Positions 1 through 9,137 of a stretch of 21,936 nucleotides of DNA are shown here, piece after piece. A program made the translations under genes and the position numbers. Source of the stretch: Holophagales bacterium (GTDB taxonomy: Bacteria; Acidobacteriota; Thermoanaerobaculia; UBA5066). The stretch is taken from assembly GCA_016714815.1 (NCBI GenBank), contig JADKBZ010000015.1, positions 1 to 21,936 of the forward strand, read 5' to 3'. How positions within the stretch are numbered: the first letter of the stretch is position 1; every line of letters starts with the position of its first letter. Below the pieces are notes generated by a model. It saw nothing but the letters and a program-made list of their open reading frames with translations. It did no database searches and was not told where the DNA came from.

Positions 1-92
1 GGCGATCCGTCTCGTCTTCCGGCGCCCCGGGCATTCTGCTCTCCGCGCAATCCGGGCGGGTAGACTTCGCCCCGTCCCGCGCCCCGTCACCC

Positions 93-98
93 AGGAGG
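93..98 (+). promoter_or_regulatory. Shine-Dalgarno site indicating an ATC at 103 as the real start of the MscS gene
   Basis: A perfect AGGAGG lies here, followed after AAAC by ATC at 103-105. Reading from that ATC gives a classical signal peptide (arginines, then GALLVVLLLAAPFPFARA). The first legal start codon in the frame is GTG at 142, which would remove the positively charged part of that signal peptide. I infer that 103-105 is the true start, either a rare ATC start or an ATG misread as ATC. Confidence 0.5.
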
Positions 99-102
99 AA
101 AC

Positions 103-1138
103 ATCGGGAGAGCCGCCCGTCTCCCCGGCGCCCTTCTGGTCGTGCTTCTCCTGGCGGCCCCGTTTCCGTTCGCCCGCGCCGCGGACGAGACGGAGGCTCC
201 GCCACGGCGGGAACCGGCCGAGGTGAGCCTCGGCACCCGCGTCGTCGCGACGTTCCGCGTCGAGATCCTCGCCAGGCCGCCGGCCACCAGGGCCCGCGAT
301 GCCCAGCGGAACCTGGACGAGATCGTCCGCGAGGCGGCGTGGGGCGACGTCCACGTCAGGACCGATCCCCTCGGGAAGCTCTTCCTCGTCGGCTCACGGA
401 TGGTCTTCGCCCTCGTGCCGGGGGACGCCGACGCGGCGCATCGCGACCTCGGTCCTCTGGGTCTTCGCGCTCATCATGGCGTACCCCTACCTCCCGGGGA
501 GCGGCACGGAGGCGTTCAAGGGGGTCAGCGTCGTCCTCGGCGTGATGATCTCGCTCGGCTCGTCGACGATCGTCGGCCAGCTCTTCAGCGGCTTCATGCT
601 CCTCTACGCGCGGGTCTTCAAGGTCGGGGATTTCGTCCGGATCGGCGACGTGGAGGGGACCGTCGACGCGCAGGGGCTCTTCGCGACGAAGATCACGACC
701 CCCTGGAACGACGAGATGTCGATCCCGAACGCCGTCGTCGCCTCGTCCACGCTCCGGAACTACTCCCGGTCGAAGAGCCCGGACGGCCCGCTCCTGGCGA
801 CCCGGGTCACGATCGGCTACGACGCGGCGTGGCGGCAGGTCGAGGCGCTCCTCCTCCTGGCGGCGGAACGGACGGAGGGGCTGAAGAGGGCTCCCGCCCC
901 GTTCGTGAGGCACTGGTCACTGGCGGACTTCAACGTCGAGTACGAGCTGAACGCGCACATCGAGAGGCCCGAGGAGCGGATCGCCGTCCTGACGGCCCTC
1001 CACGCGAACGTCCAGGACGCCTTCAACGAGCACGGGGTCCGGATCATGTCGCCGCACGACCTCGGGGACCCGGCGTCGGCGAAGGTGGTTCCGCCCCCGC
1101 AGTGGTACCCGGGTCCCGCCCGGCGAAAGGCGGAGTAG
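103..1138 (+). CDS. MscS-family mechanosensitive ion channel, frame-broken and lacking its middle part
   Basis: MscS-type channels open under membrane tension and release osmolytes. The gene is read in two frames. Codons from 103 to about 430 give a signal peptide and a periplasmic-like domain (LGTRVVATFRVEIL...DPLGKLFLVGSRMVFALVPGDADA). From about 445 to the TAG at 1136 a second frame gives a transmembrane stretch (VLWVFALIMAYPYLPGSG), the pore-lining segment (FKGVSVVLGVMISLGSST then IVGQLFSGFMLLY) and the cytoplasmic beta domain (FKVGDFVRIGDVEGTV, then ITTPWNDEMSIPNAVVAS), all typical of the family. In relatives with this N-domain, additional membrane helices separate it from the pore. Here the two parts are joined almost directly, so about 100-200 residues seem to be missing at the frame change. 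Either a real deletion or a collapsed assembly would explain this. The family assignment is firm; integrity is doubtful. Confidence 0.8.
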
Positions 1139-1163
1139 GCCCGGATCGGGATTCGTCCACCGG

Positions 1164-1184
1164 GCGGTCCGGAGGGCGGACCGC
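1164..1184 (+). terminator. GC hairpin after the MscS gene, possible weak terminator
   Basis: A 7-bp perfect inverted repeat (GCGGTCC at 1164-1170, GGACCGC at 1178-1184) with a 7-base loop lies between the MscS stop and the lipoprotein start. No T-run follows, so intrinsic termination is uncertain. Confidence 0.25.
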
Positions 1185-1247
1185 GGCCGAACTCCGGGGA
1201 ATCGTGCTGAAATGGACCTGCTCGACCTCTGTCGAAGGAGGACTCCG

Positions 1248-1775
1248 ATGAAATCGATTCGTCTCGCCACGCTCGTCCTGGCGTTCGCGGCATTCGCCTG
1301 CTCGACTCTCGAGATCAGCACCGACTACGCCCCGGGAACCGACTTCTCGAGGTACGGGACGTTTTCCATCAGGGAGGGCGCCCCGCCGAAGAACCGGATC
1401 GCCGCGGAGAGGATCGCCGGCGCGCTGACCACGGCCCTCGAGGCGAAGTGGCTGAAGCGGCTTCCGGAGGGGGGCGACCTCTCGGCCTACGTCCACTTCC
1501 AAACGGGCAAGGAGACCCAGATCAACACGACCGGCTACGGCTACGGCGGCTGGGGCGGCTGGCGGTGGGGCGGGTACGGCGGGAGGCAGACGACGACCGT
1601 GACCCAGATCCCGACGGGGACGCTCGTCGTCGACCTCGTCGACGAGGCGAGGGACGTCGCCGTCTGGCGCGGCGTCGCGAAGGACCAGATCTCGACGTCG
1701 GCGACACCCGAGGAGCGGACCCGGAAGATGAACGACGTTTTCGCGCAGCTCTTCGCGGGCTTCCCGCCGAAGTAA
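1248..1775 (+). CDS. DUF4136 domain lipoprotein
   Basis: A 175-residue protein begins at ATG 1248, preceded by AAGGAGG at about 1234-1240, a strong ribosome site that decides this start over GTG and ATG codons further upstream. The N-terminus is a lipoprotein signal (MKSIRLATLVLAFAAFAC), with Cys18 as the probable lipidated residue, so the protein should be membrane-anchored. The rest resembles DUF4136 proteins: STDYAPGTDFSRYGTFSI at the start of the domain, a segment on uniform sheets and helices, and a C-terminal part VVDLVDEARDVAVWRGVAKDQIS then ERTRKMNDVFAQLFAGFPPK that is characteristic of the family. A glycine/tryptophan/tyrosine-rich stretch (residues about 93-110) interrupts the domain; family members often carry such an insert. 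The biochemical function of DUF4136 is unknown. The gene is intact and is convergent with the patatin gene downstream. Confidence 0.85.
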   Translation: MKSIRLATLVLAFAAFACSTLEISTDYAPGTDFSRYGTFSIREGAPPKNRIAAERIAGALTTALEAKWLKRLPEGGDLSAYVHFQTGKETQINTTGYGYGGWGGWRWGGYGGRQTTTVTQIPTGTLVVDLVDEARDVAVWRGVAKDQISTSATPEERTRKMNDVFAQLFAGFPPK

Positions 1776-1788
1776 CGGAGATTCGCCG

Positions 1789-1842
1789 GGGGCCCGCGGC
1801 GGAGACCGTCCGGGCGGGCCCTCTCTTTCGTCCGCGGGCCCC
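1789..1842. terminator. Bidirectional terminator between convergent genes
   Basis: An 11-bp perfect inverted repeat (GGGGCCCGCGG at 1789-1799 and CCGCGGGCCCC at 1832-1842) lies exactly in the 82-base gap between the lipoprotein stop (1775) and the patatin-gene stop (1858, other strand). The loop contains a CTCTCTTT tract. Position and symmetry suggest a shared terminator, though no clear U-run follows the arms. Confidence 0.55.
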
Positions 1843-1857
1843 GTCGAAGGCGTCGCC

Positions 1858-4045
1858 CTACATTGGGAGGCCCAGCGACAGGAAGAACGAGCTGCGGCCC
1901 TCCTCGGCGAGACCCAGCCGAGGTAGAGGGGGCCGAGGATCGTGTCGGCGACCCCGTAGAGGCTCCCGGCCCAGATCAGGTTCGAGGCCTTGATCTCGCC
2001 GGTCTGGTTCCAGACGTTCCCCGTCTCGAGCGTGGCTCCGACGAAGACGCCGCTTCCGACGAGGCTCGGCAGCTTCGAGAGGCGATAGCGGGCCCCGACC
2101 CGGACCAGGCCCGCGTACTGGCCGAAGAGCTGCCCGGTCGAAAGGCCCGAGAGCCGCGAGAAGCCGCCCATCCAGCTCAGGTCGTAGAACGGGAGGCGCG
2201 TTCCGCCGAACGGGCCGGAGAGCTCGAATCCACCGTGGACGGTCCATTCGCCGAACGAGCGGGCGGTCCTGGCCTCGAGAGAGACCTTGTCGTAGGACTC
2301 GTCCCCCCCGAGGAGCTGCCCGTAGACGCCGACCTCGAGCCGGCCGTCCCAGCCCGAGCGCGGGATCCGGACGTTGTCGAGACGGTCGAAGCGCGCGAGG
2401 AAGACGCCGCCGGCACGGTCGGCCTCGGCGTCGCCCAGGTCCGGGCTCCCGATCGCCTCCGTGAAGCGGCTCCGGTCCCGGACCAGCCCGAGACGCAGCT
2501 CCCCGGCCGATCCGAGGGCGAGCCCCGCGTCCAGCCGCGCCCAGATCCGCGAGTCGAGGTAGCGGGCGTAGACGGCGTCGCCGACGAAGATATCCCTCGG
2601 GAAGCGTTCCCAGCCGAGGCTCGGCGAGACGAAGAACCGCTGGCCCGTGTCCAGTGGCTGGTAGAGCTCCGTCGAGAGGAGCGACCGCCGGCCGAACTCG
2701 ACACGGGTCTTCCAGTCGCCCCTGAGGCGGTTCAGGCGCGTCCGGTCGAACCCGATTCGGACGCCGAAGGCGCTCTCGCTCCCGAAATCCGTCCCGAAAA
2801 CGAGCCCCGCGCGGACCCGGGTCGGCGCGTGCGGCGCCACGCGGGGAGAGATCGTCAGGACCCGCCGCTCCCGCGGGCCCTCGATCAGGAAATCGACGGT
2901 CTCGTAGTCGCCGAACGCGTAGACGCCCTCGATGCTCCGGTAGAGCGTCGGCCAGTCGAGGCGCCCCGGCCTCAGTGTGACCCGGTGGGACACGATGTCG
3001 GGATCGATGCGGCCGCCGGGGGCGGGTGGGCCGCCTTCCAGGCCGCGTACTCGCCGGGAGAGACCGAGAATGCGCGGAGCTTCTCCGCGGCCGCGCGGCC
3101 GGCGGCCTCTCCCCTCTCGATCGCCTCGCCGAACCTGGGGAACCCGAGGACGGCGATTCCGCCGAGGTCGGGAGTGATGAGAAGGTCCCTCCCCTGCAGG
3201 GTGCCGATCTGGCTTTCGACGTTGACGCGGGTCAGCAGGTTCGTCGTCTGCTCGACGATCCCGAGGAAGCCCTTGATCTCGCTCCGTTTCAGCATCGGCG
3301 TCGAGATGTCGACGGCGATGACGACCTCGGCGCCCATCTTCCTCACGACGTCGACCGGGAGGTTCCGGGCGACGCCGCCGTCGACGAGGAGGCGGCCCTC
3401 CCACTCGACGGCAGAGAAGAAGGCGGGGATCGCCATGCTCGCGCGGAGCGCCCTCGCGAGGTCTCCCGAGCCGAGGACCACGACCTCTCCGGTTTCGATG
3501 TCGGCGGCGACGGCGCGATACGGAATCGACAGGCGGTCGAAGTCGTGCACGGACGAGGCCGGCCACGTGAGCCGGCGCAGGTGATAGCCGAGCTTCTGCC
3601 CCGCGACGAGGCCGGTCGGGACGACGAGCTTTCCCTTCGAGAGCCCGAGCTCGACGTTGATGAGGTAGAGAGGATCGTCCTCCTTCCTGCGGAAGTCGCG
3701 GTCCTTGCGCGACGGGTCGTCGGAGAGCGCGTCCTCCCAGTCGATCGTCCGGAGCTCCTCGGCCATCCGGTCCGGGGGCATCCCGATGGCGTAGAGCCCT
3801 CCGACGATCGACCCGATGCTCGTTCCGGCGACGTAGTCGACCGGAATCCTCAGCTCCTCGAGGACCTTCAGGACTCCACGAGCGCCCCCGCGGGCGCCGC
3901 CTCCGGCGAGGCAAGGCCGATGCGAGGACGCCGGGGCGCGTCGGGGCCGGGGCGGGTGACCGGCGGCTCCTCCGACAGGGGCGGGACCAGCCGCGAGGCC
4001 GCAGACGACGAGGCTGGCCAGGGAAAGCCGACGACGAAAGCTCAC
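1858..4045 (-). CDS. Patatin-like phospholipase fused to POTRA and BamA-type beta-barrel (type Vd autotransporter, PlpD-like)
   Basis: The reconstructed protein is about 730 residues, the size of PlpD-type proteins. It starts at GTG 4045 behind GGAGGAG (4049-4055) and opens with a signal peptide (MSFRRRLSLASLVVCGLAAG). A patatin domain follows: oxyanion loop GGGARGG, nucleophile motif GTSIG (bases 3812-3826) and the catalytic aspartate motif VDGGVARNLPV. A POTRA-like segment (RVTLRPGRLDWPTLYRSIEGVYAFGDYETV) follows, then a 16-strand-type barrel ending LGLPM at 1861. In the known family the barrel exports the lipase domain to the surface, where it cleaves phospholipids. The reading frame changes near 3990-4010, near 3905 (the loop just before GGGARGG, where about three bases also seem lost), near 3016-3026 and at 1913-1915, where a C is missing. 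All motifs survive, so I treat the breaks as sequence errors. The family call is strong; secretion to the surface is inferred. Confidence 0.85.
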
Positions 4046-4142
4046 GGGCTCCTCCGAGGCAGGGAGGATAGACGACGTGCGGACCGCGTTGCCGTTGCGA
4101 TCCGGGGCGGGGTCCGGGTCCGCGTTGCCTCCTTCCGGCCCG

Positions 4143-4253
4143 TCAGCGAGGCTCTTTCGACCGGGAGGAGAGGGTCAGGGCGACCTCCAGGATGCCGGTC
4201 ACGATCGGATGGCCCACGACGAGGGCGCGCTTCTCGAGAAGCCTTTTCAGCAT
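4143..4253 (-). CDS. Putative 36-residue peptide coupled to the P-type ATPase gene
   Basis: The ORF opens with ATG at 4253, two bases after the TGA of the upstream ATPase gene (4258-4256), and ends at TGA 4143-4145. It encodes MLKRLLEKRALVVGHPIVTG followed by ILEVALTLSSRSKEPR: a basic amphipathic start, a hydrophobic middle and a charged tail. The spacing suggests translational coupling. I recognise no family, and a chance ORF is quite possible. Confidence 0.3.
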   Translation of the reverse strand: MLKRLLEKRALVVGHPIVTGILEVALTLSSRSKEPR

Positions 4254-4255
4254 GG

Positions 4256-6982
4256 TCACTCCGCCGCCCCGGCCCGCCGCCGGATTGCCTTTTCGAGGCT
4301 GACGACCGGGAGAACGACGGCCGCGGCTGCTGCGGACTTCAGGAGCTCGACGCCGTCGAGGGGGGCCGATCCGAAGAGCGTGTGGAAGACCGGGAGGTAG
4401 ACGAATCCGGCCTGCAGGACGAGGAGCCCGCCGATCCCGAGCCAGACGGCCGGGTTGGTGAAGAGGCCGATCCGGAGGACGGAGTCCCGCAGCGAACGGC
4501 AGTTGAAGAGGTAGAAGATCTGAAAGAGGACGACGGTCGTGACGACCATCGTCTGCGCTTCGCGCAGGGCGAGGCCGGGCTCGTCCCCGAGAGCGAGGTC
4601 GCGCCGGTACTCGTGCAGGAAGAGGAGGAGCCCCGCGGTCGCCATCAACACCGCGACGAGGACCGTCCGGAACCCGACGAAGCCTCCCAGGAGCGGCGTC
4701 CCCGGACGGCGCGGCGCCCGGCGCATGAGGTCGGGCTCCTTCGCCTCGAAGGCGAGGGGGAGCGCGAGGGCCACGGTCGCGACGAGGTTGATCCAGAGGA
4801 TCTGCACCGGCAGGACGGGGAGCAGCGCGTTCCCGTCGACGACGGGGAAGAAGGCCACGGCAACGAGGATCAGCAGCGCCTCGCCGATGTTCGTCGGAAG
4901 GATGAAAGCGAGGGACTTCACGAGGTTGTCCCAGATCCGCCGGCCTTCCTCGACGGCCGCGGCGATGGAGGCGAAGTTGTCGTCGAGGAGGACGAGGTCG
5001 GCCGCCTCCTTCGTCACGGCCGTCCCGGTGATGCCCATGGCCACGCCGATGTTGGCCTGCTTGAGGGCCGGGGCGTCGTTGACGCCGTCGCCCGTCATGG
5101 CGACGATTTCACCCCGGGCCTGGAGCGCGTTCACGAGCCGCAGCTTGTGCTCCGGGGCGACGCGGGCGAAGACGTTGTTCCTCGAGACGATCTCCTCGAG
5201 CTCCGCGTCCGTCGCCCTTTCGAGGTCAGCCCCCGGGACGGCCACGGCCCCCTCGGCGAGTATCCCCAGCTGACGGCCGATCGCGGCAGCGGTGGAGCGG
5301 TGGTCGCCGGTGATCATCTTCACCGTGATGCCGGCCCGGTGGCAGGCGGCGATCGCCTCGATCGCCTCGGGGCGCGGCGGGTCGATCATCCCGACGAGGC
5401 CGAGGAGGTCGAGCCCGGACGCCACGTCCTCCTTCGTGACCTCGCTGGTACCGGCTCCAGTACCAGCTGGCCGCCCCTCGCGACGCGCGACCGCGAGGAC
5501 GCGCATCCCGTTCCGGGCCATCTCCTCGGCCGCGGCGAGCGCCTCGGCAGTGCGGGCCTCGGAGACGCTCCCGCCGGCGCACATCCTCAGGATCACCTCG
5601 GGCGCGCCTTTCACGAGGATTTCCGGTTCCCCGTTCGTCTCGTGGAACGTCGCCATGAACTGGTTCTCGGACTCGAACGGGAGCGTGTCGATCCGGGGAA
5701 CGGAGGCGCGGAGCCGCTCGACGTCGAGGACCGCTTTCTCGGCGGCCACGACGATCGCTCCCTCGGTCGGGTCGCCGTGCAGGATCCAGGCGTCCCCTTC
5801 CTTCGCGAGGCGGGCGTCGCTGCAGAGCGCGCCTGCCCGGAGGAGGGCGGTCACGTCGACGGGTGGCGTTGCGAGGGGGCTCCCGCCGCGAAGGATCGAC
5901 CCTTCGGGGGCATAGCCGACCCCCGTCACCTCGTACCCCGCCACGGGCGTGAAGAGACGGGCGACGGTCATTTCGTTTCGGGTGAGCGTGCCGGTCTTGT
6001 CGGAACAGATGACCGTCGTCGAGCCGAGCGTCTCCACGGCGGGGAGCCGCCGGACGACCGCGCGGCGCCGGGCCATCCTCTGGACGCCGATGGCGAGAGT
6101 GATCGTGATGATGGCGGGGAGGCCCTCGGGAATCGCGGCCACGGCGAGCGTGATCGCCGCGAGGGCGGCGTCGGCCACCGGATATCCCCGAAGGAGCGCG
6201 ACGCCGAGGAGGGCGATCGAGACCGCGACGATGGCGACGGTCAGACCCTTGCCGACCTTGTGCAGCGACTGAGTGAGCGGCGTTTCGATCTCGTGGGCCG
6301 AGTCGAGAAGGGTCGAGATTCGGCCGAGCTCCGTACCGGCGCCCGTGCCTATGACGATTCCCTCGGCCGTCCCGTAGCTGACGAGCGTCCCGCTGAAGGC
6401 CATGTTCTTCCGGTCTGCCAGCCCCGTCCCCGAGCCGAGCGGGTCCGTCTCCTTGGAGACGGGAAGGGACTCGCCGGTGAGGGCCGCTTCGGTGACCTGG
6501 AGATTCCGGACGGCGACGAGGCGGAGGTCCGCGGGGACCTTGTCCCCGGAGGCGAGGAGGACGACGTCGCCGACGACGAGATCCGCGGTGGGGACGGTCG
6601 TTCGCGAGCCGTCGCGGCGGACCGCCGCCACCTCGGGCACCATTCCCTCGAGGGCGGCGAGCGCCTTGCCGGCCTTCCATTCCTGGACGAAGCCGATGAT
6701 CGCATTGAGGACGACGACACCGAGAACGACCGCGGCGTCGATCCCCTTGCCGAGCGCGAGCGCGAGCCCCGAAGATCCCACGAGCACCCAGACGAGCGGG
6801 TTGTTCACCTGCCGCCAGAGAAGGGCGAACGGGCTTTCGGAATCGCCCTTCGGCAGGAGGTTCGGGCCGTTCTCGAGAAGGCGGCGCGCGGCTTCGGCCG
6901 CAGGGAGGCCCTGGCCCGTCGAGGCAGTCGTGTGGGCGGTCTCATCGGTCGAGAGGGCGTACCACTCGATCTGGGGCTTCAT
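4256..6982 (-). CDS. Cation-transporting P-type ATPase (P2A/CtpF-like)
   Basis: An intact 908-residue pump starts at ATG 6982, with a GAGGAGA ribosome site at about 6988-6994. Domains in order: N-terminal cation-ATPase region; M1/M2 (about 62-100); actuator domain with TGES (169-172); M3/M4 with IPEGLPA (284-290); phosphorylation motif CSDKTGTLT (326-334, Asp328); nucleotide-binding KGAPE (458-462); P-domain TGD (558-560) and GDGVNDAP (631-638); and four to six C-terminal helices. IPEGLP in M4 and NIGE in M5 (698-701) are typical of type II Ca2+ or Ca2+/Mn2+ pumps. M6, however, reads NLVATVALALPLAFE (732-746), as in CtpF-like pumps, without the aspartate that SERCA uses as a Ca2+ ligand. It therefore pumps a cation out of the cytoplasm at the expense of ATP, with ion identity unproven (Ca2+ is the best guess). 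It is divergent from the abgT gene and upstream of the patatin gene. Confidence 0.93.
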   Translation of the reverse strand: MKPQIEWYALSTDETAHTTASTGQGLPAAEAARRLLENGPNLLPKGDSESPFALLWRQVNNPLVWVLVGSSGLALALGKGIDAAVVLGVVVLNAIIGFVQEWKAGKALAALEGMVPEVAAVRRDGSRTTVPTADLVVGDVVLLASGDKVPADLRLVAVRNLQVTEAALTGESLPVSKETDPLGSGTGLADRKNMAFSGTLVSYGTAEGIVIGTGAGTELGRISTLLDSAHEIETPLTQSLHKVGKGLTVAIVAVSIALLGVALLRGYPVADAALAAITLAVAAIPEGLPAIITITLAIGVQRMARRRAVVRRLPAVETLGSTTVICSDKTGTLTRNEMTVARLFTPVAGYEVTGVGYAPEGSILRGGSPLATPPVDVTALLRAGALCSDARLAKEGDAWILHGDPTEGAIVVAAEKAVLDVERLRASVPRIDTLPFESENQFMATFHETNGEPEILVKGAPEVILRMCAGGSVSEARTAEALAAAEEMARNGMRVLAVARREGRPAGTGAGTSEVTKEDVASGLDLLGLVGMIDPPRPEAIEAIAACHRAGITVKMITGDHRSTAAAIGRQLGILAEGAVAVPGADLERATDAELEEIVSRNNVFARVAPEHKLRLVNALQARGEIVAMTGDGVNDAPALKQANIGVAMGITGTAVTKEAADLVLLDDNFASIAAAVEEGRRIWDNLVKSLAFILPTNIGEALLILVAVAFFPVVDGNALLPVLPVQILWINLVATVALALPLAFEAKEPDLMRRAPRRPGTPLLGGFVGFRTVLVAVLMATAGLLLFLHEYRRDLALGDEPGLALREAQTMVVTTVVLFQIFYLFNCRSLRDSVLRIGLFTNPAVWLGIGGLLVLQAGFVYLPVFHTLFGSAPLDGVELLKSAAAAAVVLPVVSLEKAIRRRAGAAE

Positions 6983-7404
6983 TTGGTTTCTCCTCGTGGC
7001 GTCTCGCTGTGGAGTTTCGGGACAGACGAGCTCCAGGGATTCAAGAACGTCTGCCGGGATGATTTCATTCCGTTTCGGGGAAAAGGGAACTGCCGAGGGC
7101 CTTCCAGCAACCCTCTCCTGATGGACCCTCCACACCGGGATGCTCGTGGCGCGTCGCGCGAAGACCCTGCTCGAGGCGGGTCCGATGATCGTCCTCTTCG
7201 GCGTCGGCGCCGCGATCGTCACCGGCGCGAACCTCCCCGTCGACGGTGCCACGGCAGCCGGTCCACCACCTGTCGTCACCTCGTGAGCGGAGACCCGGCT
7301 CGCGAGCGGCCCGCACTCCGAGGACGACCGGGGAATAGAAGGGCCACCTCCGCCGTTCTGAAGAGGTTCGCCGCGGAGGAGCCGCGTCGGAGAAGAGGTG
7401 GGGA
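6983..7404. other. Divergent intergenic region between P-type ATPase and abgT
   Basis: This 422-base gap must hold the promoters of both divergent genes. I see the ATPase ribosome site at its left end, a candidate small ORF at 7140-7286, and a GAAGAGGTGGGGAG purine-rich stretch before the abgT GTG. I could not pick out a convincing -35/-10 pair or an operator palindrome. Confidence 0.4.
7140..7286 (+). CDS. Hypothetical 48-residue single-pass membrane peptide
   Basis: The ORF (ATG 7140, TGA 7284-7286) encodes a basic N-terminus (MLVARRAKTLLEAG), one hydrophobic segment (PMIVLFGVGAAIVTGANL) and a Pro/Ala-rich tail. Almost every codon ends in G or C, as in the neighbouring genes. No Shine-Dalgarno sequence precedes it and I recognise no family. 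It could be a real small membrane protein, a remnant of a larger gene, or chance. Confidence 0.3.
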   Translation: MLVARRAKTLLEAGPMIVLFGVGAAIVTGANLPVDGATAAGPPPVVTS

Positions 7405-8946
<1,542 letters not shown>

Positions 8947-9008
8947 GGCCTGGATCGGAGGCGACTGCGAGGAACGCCGGGGATCTGATCAGCAGAAGGC
9001 TTCCTGCG

Positions 9009-9095
9009 TAAAAGGATGGCGTTCGCGATGATGACGACGAGGATCGCGTTCTGGAAGCGGCGGCTCGACGCAATGCGGCGACGAAGACCGACCAT
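9009..9095 (-). pseudogene. Truncated 5' end of a voltage-gated-type ion channel gene
   Basis: Reading from ATG 9095 on the minus strand gives MVGLRRRIASSRRFQNAILV followed by VIIANAILL. This looks like the N-terminus and first half of helix S1 of bacterial ion-transport (voltage-gated Na+/K+ channel) proteins, which usually continue with GLET. Family resemblance stops at about 9009, and the frame then runs into the antisense of the abgT tail. The other roughly 240 residues are absent. The piece is short, so the family call is an inference; the abrupt end suggests a deletion or an assembly junction between abgT and mrpA. Confidence 0.45.
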
Positions 9096-9137
9096 GGAGC
9101 CATGGTAGCCTGAGCCCTCGCTGGCCTCCGAATCCTC

